11,027 nucleotides of DNA, taken from the NCBI GenBank assembly GCA_002314855.1, contig DCHQ01000071.1, positions 33,079 through 44,105 of the forward strand. Reading direction: 5' to 3'. Below are positions 7,165-11,027 of the stretch, piece after piece. Numbering within the stretch: the stretch's first letter is position 1; each line of letters begins with the position of its first letter. The position numbers were made by a program, and so were the translations under genes. The notes under the pieces are model-generated. The model worked only from the letters and a program-made list of their open reading frames with translations. It made no database searches and had not been told where the DNA came from. The stretch is from Lachnospiraceae bacterium UBA1748 (lineage in GTDB: Bacteria; Bacillota; Clostridia; Lachnospirales; Lachnospiraceae).

Positions 7165-7251
7165 TCAATCAGCCAGTTTATAGAGATTTTCTGCATATAC
7201 CGCAGTATCTAAACCATTAAGCTCTTTTACCCTCGTTTTATATCTTATAAT
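7165..7251 (-). other. 28 in-frame codons beyond the ABC-like stop (possible lost C-terminus)
   Basis: After the TGA of the ABC-like gene (7252-7254) the same frame stays open for 28 codons and ends in TGA at 7165-7167. The conceptual tail has ordinary protein composition (for example RVKELNGLDTAVYAENLYKL). Its second stop lies 10 bases before the SDR start, with the SDR ribosome binding site directly following, which is typical operon spacing. This suggests that the gene once ended here and a nonsense change shortened it. A chance open stretch of 28 codons is the alternative. I see no other feature in this gap. Confidence 0.45.
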
Positions 7252-7896
7252 TCAATAATTTGCATCCAAATAAATGCATTCATCTACTTTGTCTTTCAAG
7301 AAGACATCGCTTCCGACTGGCAGAAGAACTATTGCTCCATGATTAGCCAAAAAACGTAAAGCTTTAAACAAATTACTATCGTACATACTATGATAGAAAT
7401 GAGAACTCTCATATGGTGCAAAAAAGATCTTTTTACCACTCGTATATCCAAGTGCCGCCGAAGCCCTCCATCGTTCGCCACTAAGATTTTTTAATTTTAT
7501 ATTGTATCTTGAATCACTAAGATAAAATGCTTCTGCGATCTCATCGAAGCATTCCTTACAGCCGGATTGCACTATAGCCTTTTCAATGGATTTTCTGACA
7601 GTTTTATTTTTATACTTCTCATTAATAGGCTCTAAATTCCAGCTAATCTTTGCTAAATCCTCCTGGACAATTTCAGTCTCATCCATTGATATCTTAAGCT
7701 CGCCAAAATCAATTCTTCCACCTATTAAATATGATAAGTACATACATCCCTGATGATATTCACTTACCAAACCATATATTTTTCCACTATCTAGCATAAT
7801 GTCCTTATATAACCAGCTATCCCAAATCTCATCACTAAAGCTATGGATTCCTGCAACTATACCTGACACCTTTGAAGTATCTACAAATATTTTCAT
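7252..7896 (-). CDS. Degenerate ABC-transporter ATPase-like protein without ATP-binding motifs
   Basis: The 214-residue protein follows the outline of an ABC nucleotide-binding domain. LYKDIMLDSGKIYGLV (29-44) matches the strand and turn before the P-loop, and LIGGRIDFGELKI (57-69) the usual 'L.G...p.sGei.i' strand. NLSGERWRASAALGYTSGKKIFFAP (137-161, written here as its key residues LSGE 138-141 and KKIFF 155-159) matches the signature motif through Walker B. ALRFLANHGAIVLLPVGSD (179-197) then CIYLD matches the H-loop end. Yet the Walker A lysine is absent (SEYHQGCMYLS), Walker B Asp/Glu reads APYES, and the H-loop His is missing; only LSGE persists. It therefore probably cannot hydrolyse ATP. 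ATG at 7894-7896 with AAGGA 7 bases upstream. Probably first gene of an operon with the SDR and membrane protein. Family assignment is by eye; role unknown. Confidence 0.72.
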   Translation of the reverse strand: MKIFVDTSKVSGIVAGIHSFSDEIWDSWLYKDIMLDSGKIYGLVSEYHQGCMYLSYLIGGRIDFGELKISMDETEIVQEDLAKISWNLEPINEKYKNKTVRKSIEKAIVQSGCKECFDEIAEAFYLSDSRYNIKLKNLSGERWRASAALGYTSGKKIFFAPYESSHFYHSMYDSNLFKALRFLANHGAIVLLPVGSDVFLKDKVDECIYLDANY

Positions 7897-7926
7897 ACTT
7901 AATCCTTGTTTTTTTATTTATCCTAA

Positions 7927-7943
7927 AAATTAATAATTAATTT
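7927..7943. repeat. 17-bp AT palindrome upstream of the ABC-like gene
   Basis: AAATTAAT and ATTAATTT arms of 8 bases flank a single central base, about 30 bases upstream of the ABC-like start codon. It could be an operator. The intergenic stretch 7897-8025 contains no promoter I would call with confidence and nothing else recognisable, so the palindrome may be chance in AT-rich DNA. Confidence 0.35.
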
Positions 7944-8025
7944 CCCTCAACTATCTACTCTTTAGCTTCCTCTCAATGAAATCACCAATAATGTGACAAA
8001 AAATATAAATATCAAATAACATTTT

Positions 8026-8065
8026 ATAAAAAAAGAAGAACAATTACTATTATAATTGTCCTTCT
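8026..8065 (-). terminator. Strong intrinsic terminator after the lipoprotein gene
   Basis: In the minus-strand transcript AGAAGGACAATTA pairs with TAATTGTTCTTCT (arms 8053-8065 and 8034-8046) through 13 pairs, one a G-U wobble, with a 6-base loop. A run of seven T follows directly. It starts 6 bases after the stop codon and separates the XRE/AraC/lipoprotein group from the ABC-like operon. Confidence 0.92.
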
Positions 8066-8070
8066 CTATT

Positions 8071-9198
8071 TTAGTTCTTATGTGTATAATTACCGTCAAG
8101 TCTTCCATATGCTATGACATTACCTTGTTCACCTGTAACATCTTCATCCATACACTCATATATATATTCAATATTATTACCAGCAGCATCAAATAATAAA
8201 GGTATTTTATTTGCTTCGCCTTTTAATGCAAAAACAAATATTGAATATGTATGGGTTCCAGATGGTGGGTAAGGTCCCACATACTGCATACCACGATCAC
8301 CTCTATTTATTGAGCCCTCTAATATGGTAGTATCCTCTGTAAAAACATCCATATGAAGCCATGTTCCATCTATCATTAATACTACATAATTAGTGGCATT
8401 TTCTACTTCTTCCCATGACAACTGTGGCGAAGTATTGCTTCCATATTTTGTATTAGTAATCTTATCTTCCCATATTCCATCAATTATATTGTTTGACGAA
8501 ACCTCAAATGTCGGAATGTCATCAAAGCTAGTTTTTTCGATGAAAGTTTCAGATACTGCTGTCATTGGGTTCTCCAAAGAAGATAATACCTGATAAAAAT
8601 CTGTCCATACTCCCTTCTTCACATCAATAGGAACATATATTATTCCTTCACCATCACCAGTATCAATTGTCACATTGGATGAACCATCCATAAACAATTG
8701 ACTACCTAGTACTTTCACTCCCTCTAAATATATTTTTTCTTCCGAAAAATCGAGAACCATATCACAGGTCATATCTAGCTTTATATCCATATAAACAGGT
8801 TCATCGCCATCCATGACAACCACTGAATCAAATCTTTTTAAATCAGATTTAAAATGGGTATACAGAGAAAGTGGTACATTTTTCATAGTAGAATCAAAAT
8901 TACTATAAAGTGATGACGCATCATCCGAATTGATAATCCAGACCGTATCCTGAATATTAAATGTTGGATCTATTGCCCAATTATCTATCGTTGACTTTTC
9001 TTCAATCCACTCTCCACTTTGTTCATCTCGAATATAAGTCACAGTCTTTTCGATTGTCTGTGGAATCATTCCAGTAGTTACATTATAAGATTCTGTCTCT
9101 GTTTTATACTTTAGGTCAGATTCTTTTATATTTGCACATCCTGTTAACACAGCCAAACCTAAAGTCCCTATTGCTAATATAATTTTTGTAATTCTCAA
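8071..9198 (-). CDS. Lipoprotein with C-terminal PEBP (YbhB/YbcL-like) domain
   Basis: This 375-residue exported lipoprotein begins with a short basic region, a hydrophobic stretch and the lipobox LTGC (Cys21), so it should be anchored to the outer face of the membrane. Residues 22-220 form a domain I do not recognise, rich in Asp/Thr/Ser and beta-strand-like patterns. Residues 229-375 match the phosphatidylethanolamine-binding protein family of the YbhB type: FEVSSNNIIDG (231-241), GSNTSPQLSW (253-262), the ligand-site His282, the signature GPYPPSGTHTY (308-318), FVFALKG, and the closing VIAYGRLDGNYT. The usual DPDAP loop is shortened to MIDGTW. Ligand and role are unknown. The start codon is TTG (9196-9198), supported by GGGAGGA 7 bases upstream. 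The gene follows the AraC-type regulator by 91 bases and ends at a strong terminator. Confidence 0.88.
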   Translation of the reverse strand: MRITKIILAIGTLGLAVLTGCANIKESDLKYKTETESYNVTTGMIPQTIEKTVTYIRDEQSGEWIEEKSTIDNWAIDPTFNIQDTVWIINSDDASSLYSNFDSTMKNVPLSLYTHFKSDLKRFDSVVVMDGDEPVYMDIKLDMTCDMVLDFSEEKIYLEGVKVLGSQLFMDGSSNVTIDTGDGEGIIYVPIDVKKGVWTDFYQVLSSLENPMTAVSETFIEKTSFDDIPTFEVSSNNIIDGIWEDKITNTKYGSNTSPQLSWEEVENATNYVVLMIDGTWLHMDVFTEDTTILEGSINRGDRGMQYVGPYPPSGTHTYSIFVFALKGEANKIPLLFDAAGNNIEYIYECMDEDVTGEQGNVIAYGRLDGNYTHKN

Positions 9199-9221
9199 TC
9201 TTTATTCCTCCCATACCATTT

Positions 9222-9251
9222 GTATTAAAATCATATCTTTATAAATGGCAA
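9222..9251 (-). promoter_or_regulatory. Weak promoter candidate for the lipoprotein gene
   Basis: TTGCCA (9246-9251) and TAATAC (9222-9227) lie 18 bases apart on the minus strand in the 91-base gap after the AraC-type gene. The -10 is poor. I see no terminator hairpin in this gap, so the lipoprotein may also be read through from the regulators. The -35 overlaps a sequence resembling the XRE operators. Confidence 0.33.
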
Positions 9252-9258
9252 TGCTGTT
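9244..9258 (-). promoter_or_regulatory. Partial match to the XRE operator upstream of the lipoprotein gene
   Basis: On the minus strand this reads AACAGCATTGCCATT. Its ten central bases ACAGCATTGC are identical to the second inverted repeat at 10612-10626 in front of the XRE gene. The right arm is not conserved, so it is a half-site plus centre. It overlaps the -35 candidate. Confidence 0.35.
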
Positions 9259-9289
9259 AGAAAAATGAGAATAAAAATAAGGAAAATTG

Positions 9290-10270
9290 TCACGAATTGA
9301 TCTGTCTATATTCTGAAGGAGTCATACCTATATGCTTTTTGAAAACCTTGGAAAAATAATTATTATCTTCATATCCTATTTTTTCACCTATTTCACCAAT
9401 GGGCCAAGACTCTTCATCCAACATTCTCTTAGCAAGATTTATTCGCATCCTTTCTATATACTCCATACATGTCATGCCAACTTCTTTATCAAAAGCAGCA
9501 TTGAGTTGATTTTTATTGACAGAGAACTCTTTAAGAAGAACTGATAAATCAATTTTAGAAGCAAGATTTTCTCTGCAATATTGTACTACTGATGCAACCA
9601 AATAATCGGAGAATATCTCTTCTTCGCGATAGTTATGGTAAAAATCTGCAATCCCCATAAAAATAATATCTTTCAAAAAATGACGCACACGTAAAATCCA
9701 AAAATTATCAGGTTGCTCTGTAAGATCATATTCAACACTTATTGTAAGCCTTCGAATGAACTCATACTCCTGTGAAGTAAGTTCCCAAATACCAATTCCC
9801 TCTTCAAACATAATAAAATTCAACAAATATAATGCATCATGATATATAGTCTTCTCCAAAAAAATACGCTCGAAGTTAACATCATCGCTTATTGCAGATA
9901 TATATTTATCGAATCCTGTCTTTTCACTATTATCTACAGCGCTCAAAAACTTCTCATAGCGCATACTGTTAATAGCTTCATATGTAAATTCGTCGCGAAG
10001 AAAGGTTGGTTTAAAGAATATAATTCTAGACTTTGCCTTATCACTAGCAACAATCTTTAGATTCGCTTTTTCATTTAGTGCTAGCGCTGCTGGTGCTTTA
10101 ATCACTCGAAATTTATTGTTTTGCTCAATTGTAAATGAACCTCTGTCAAGTAACACCATCTTCCATGTTGTTTTATCGTTAATGTATGCTGGTATTTCAT
10201 TTAGGCGCTCAAAATATACGTCAATTGAACAGTCCATTCCAGGCCGCTTACTCTTTGTTATAAAATCCAT
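9290..10270 (-). CDS. AraC-family transcriptional regulator
   Basis: From the chosen start this is a 326-residue regulator. The C-terminal 100 residues are a typical AraC/XylS DNA-binding domain with two helix-turn-helix units, at about 241-262 (DLSVLLKEFSVNKNQLNAAF) and 291-312 (IGEIGEKIGYEDNNYFSKVF), ending with the family signature FKKHIGMTPSEYR. The N-terminal part has a cupin-like beta-rich segment (about 35-90, WKMVLLDRGSFTIEQ through SRIIFFKP) that may sense a ligand. The effector cannot be named. A GTG at 10309 in the same frame would add 13 residues but lacks a ribosome binding site; the ATG at 10268-10270 has GAAGGG 7 bases upstream and is preferred. It lies 58 bases after the XRE gene and 91 before the lipoprotein gene, which is its most likely target or operon partner. 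Confidence 0.9.
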   Translation of the reverse strand: MDFITKSKRPGMDCSIDVYFERLNEIPAYINDKTTWKMVLLDRGSFTIEQNNKFRVIKAPAALALNEKANLKIVASDKAKSRIIFFKPTFLRDEFTYEAINSMRYEKFLSAVDNSEKTGFDKYISAISDDVNFERIFLEKTIYHDALYLLNFIMFEEGIGIWELTSQEYEFIRRLTISVEYDLTEQPDNFWILRVRHFLKDIIFMGIADFYHNYREEEIFSDYLVASVVQYCRENLASKIDLSVLLKEFSVNKNQLNAAFDKEVGMTCMEYIERMRINLAKRMLDEESWPIGEIGEKIGYEDNNYFSKVFKKHIGMTPSEYRQINS

Positions 10271-10328
10271 TGTATTACCCTTCTCTACTAAATCTATACC
10301 ACATTGCACGCTGTTATTTCAAACACAT

Positions 10329-10598
10329 TCAAATAATACAAGTTAATTCTCCATCCACATTTTCCGCCTTCTCCATCAGTAATTCCTGAGAAGCCTTATA
10401 TTCAATCAATTCATAAACATATTCTGGCATCTTACGCTTTCCCTGCTCCCAATCACGTACAGTCCCAAGTGGAATATGAAAATAATTAGCAAAATCTTCA
10501 CGTTTCATCCCCGTAGATAATCTCAAATATTTAACCATTCTTCCAAGACGCTGTGCCTCTGTTTCACTACTCTTTATTTCTACTGTTATATCATTCAT
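10329..10598 (-). CDS. Small XRE-type helix-turn-helix regulator
   Basis: This 89-residue protein is dominated by one XRE/Cro-type HTH domain (residues about 17-65): LGRMVKYLRLSTGMKREDFANYF, then the recognition region IPLGTVRDWEQGKRKMPEYV. The first part is longer than is useful to quote; key residues are R31-G32-like turn and W53-E54. No enzymatic or toxin domain and no toxin partner gene are next to it. The ATG at 10596-10598 has AGGAGGG about 8 bases upstream. It is the first gene after a very good promoter that contains two matching inverted repeats, suggesting a repressor that controls its own transcription and that of the AraC-type and lipoprotein genes downstream. Confidence 0.87.
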   Translation of the reverse strand: MNDITVEIKSSETEAQRLGRMVKYLRLSTGMKREDFANYFHIPLGTVRDWEQGKRKMPEYVYELIEYKASQELLMEKAENVDGELTCII

Positions 10599-10611
10599 CT
10601 TCTCGCCCTCC

Positions 10612-10626
10612 TACAGCATTGCTTTA
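10612..10626. promoter_or_regulatory. Candidate XRE operator O2 in the leader
   Basis: On the plus strand TACAGC-ATT-GCTTTA is the same 6-3-6 inverted repeat as O1, with one mismatch between its arms. It lies downstream of the predicted transcription start and just before the XRE ribosome binding site. Its centre is 26 bp from that of O1. Confidence 0.6.
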
Positions 10627-10630
10627 CCCA

Positions 10631-10659
10631 AGTATAATACAGCTTTGCTGTAATATCAA
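10631..10659 (-). promoter_or_regulatory. Strong sigma-A promoter for the XRE-AraC-lipoprotein group
   Basis: On the minus strand TTGATA (10654-10659) and TATACT (10631-10636) are 17 bases apart, each close to consensus. The predicted start near 10624 gives a leader of about 26 bases. The whole spacer is occupied by inverted repeat O1, so a bound protein would block polymerase. Confidence 0.82.
10638..10652. promoter_or_regulatory. Candidate XRE operator O1 between -35 and -10
   Basis: TACAGC-TTT-GCTGTA is a perfect inverted repeat with 6-base arms and a 3-base centre, placed exactly in the promoter spacer. Operators in this position are typical of autorepressed XRE-type genes. That the XRE protein binds it is inference from position. 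Confidence 0.68.
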
Positions 10660-10661
10660 CG

Positions 10662-10709
10662 CAAAAATTAAAAGGGCTTTCCTAGTAAAATCAACTAAGA
10701 AAACCCTTT
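10662..10709 (-). terminator. Intrinsic terminator after tpiA
   Basis: In the minus-strand transcript AAAGGGTTTTCTTAGT pairs with ACTAGGAAAGCCCTTT (arms 10694-10709 and 10671-10686) through 16 pairs including two G-U wobbles, with a 7-base loop, followed by TAATTTTT. It begins about 50 bases after the tpiA stop and isolates the XRE promoter from glycolytic transcription. The bases between it and tpiA show nothing else. Confidence 0.9.
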
Positions 10710-10760
10710 GTTTTATAATCACAATATAGACTCAAAAATTCAAGTGCAATGTACTACGTA

Positions 10761-11027
10761 CTATGCATTAACGATCTGACCGAAGTCTGGCTTAAGAGCT
10801 GCACCACCGATAAGACCACCATCGATATCATCCTTTGAAAGGAGTTCAGCTGCGTTAGATGCATTCATAGATCCGCCGTACTGGATTCTTACTGCCTCAG
10901 CTGTTGGAGCATCATAAAGCTCTGCGATTGTCTCACGGATCATCTTACATACTTCCTGTGCCTGATCAGCTGTAGCTGTCTCACCTGTACCGATAGCCCA
11001 GATTGGCTCGTAAGCGATAACAAGCTC
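10761..11027 (-). CDS. tpiA: Triosephosphate isomerase, C-terminal part (starts beyond the right edge)
   Basis: TIM interconverts dihydroxyacetone phosphate and glyceraldehyde 3-phosphate in glycolysis. The last 88 codons are present; the frame is open from the window edge to the TAG at 10761-10763. The catalytic-glutamate and flexible-loop motif is complete (AYEPIWAIGTGETA, about 5-18 of this fragment), followed by QYGGSM and the phosphate-binding DGGLIGGAAL. The N-terminal lysine and histidine of the active site lie outside the window. Codon use is strongly biased, as in gpmI, in line with high expression. It ends at its own terminator. Confidence 0.96.
   Translation of the reverse strand, partial: ELVIAYEPIWAIGTGETATADQAQEVCKMIRETIAELYDAPTAEAVRIQYGGSMNASNAAELLSKDDIDGGLIGGAALKPDFGQIVNA

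Noticed and set aside
7252..7254. TGA read as selenocysteine in the ABC-like gene
   Set aside because: No SECIS-like hairpin follows the TGA, no family member with selenocysteine is known to me at this position, and the downstream tail is short.
10329..10598. XRE gene as the antitoxin of a toxin-antitoxin pair
   Set aside because: No small toxin-like gene is adjacent; the neighbours are an AraC-type regulator and tpiA.

Overview
The window looks like chromosome from a low-GC Firmicute of the class Clostridia, most likely a Lachnospiraceae member near Butyrivibrio or Pseudobutyrivibrio. This rests on the rimP-nusA-rnpM-ylxQ-infB order, the AT-rich intergenic DNA, the strong AGGAGG-type ribosome binding sites and the protein sequences. 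The genus is an inference; no 16S or marker search could be run. No tRNA, rRNA, insertion sequence or CRISPR array is visible. Almost everything is on the minus strand; the only plus-strand gene is an RluA-type pseudouridine synthase.

Region 1 (1-3024, read right to left) is the conserved transcription/translation operon: rimP, nusA, rnpM (ylxR), ylxQ and the 5' part of infB, which runs off the left edge. Spacing is tight, with ylxQ overlapping both neighbours. A promoter of good quality (TTGCAT, 17 bp, extended TGCTAATAT) lies just after gpmI. An intrinsic-terminator-like hairpin with an interrupted U tract sits between that promoter and rimP. This could be an attenuator of the operon, as known for NusA autoregulation in Bacillus subtilis.

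Region 2 (3156-5715) holds gpmI (cofactor-independent phosphoglycerate mutase) and a divergent rluA-type gene. The rluA-type gene converges on a membrane-protein gene. Their stop codons overlap inside one long hairpin, so both proteins end in the same hexapeptide.

Region 3 (5707-7896) is a probable minus-strand operon. It encodes a protein shaped like an ABC transporter ATPase with every ATP-handling motif eroded, a classical short-chain dehydrogenase, and a YczE/DUF6198-type membrane protein. The ABC-like ORF stops at a TGA, but its frame stays open for 28 more codons and ends exactly at operon spacing before the dehydrogenase.

Region 4 (8071-10598) is a second minus-strand group: a small XRE-type regulator, an AraC-type regulator and a lipoprotein with a C-terminal PEBP (YbhB-like) domain, closed by a strong terminator. 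The XRE promoter carries two matching 15-bp inverted repeats, one between -35 and -10 and one in the leader, consistent with autoregulation. A 10-bp match recurs upstream of the lipoprotein.

Region 5 (10662-11027) is the 3' end of tpiA with its terminator. tpiA and gpmI are both lower-glycolysis genes, so regions 3 and 4 plus rluA look like an accessory block lying between them. The most unusual items are the degenerate ABC-like protein with its operon, the XRE operator pair, the possible rimP-nusA attenuator and the shared-hexapeptide hairpin.
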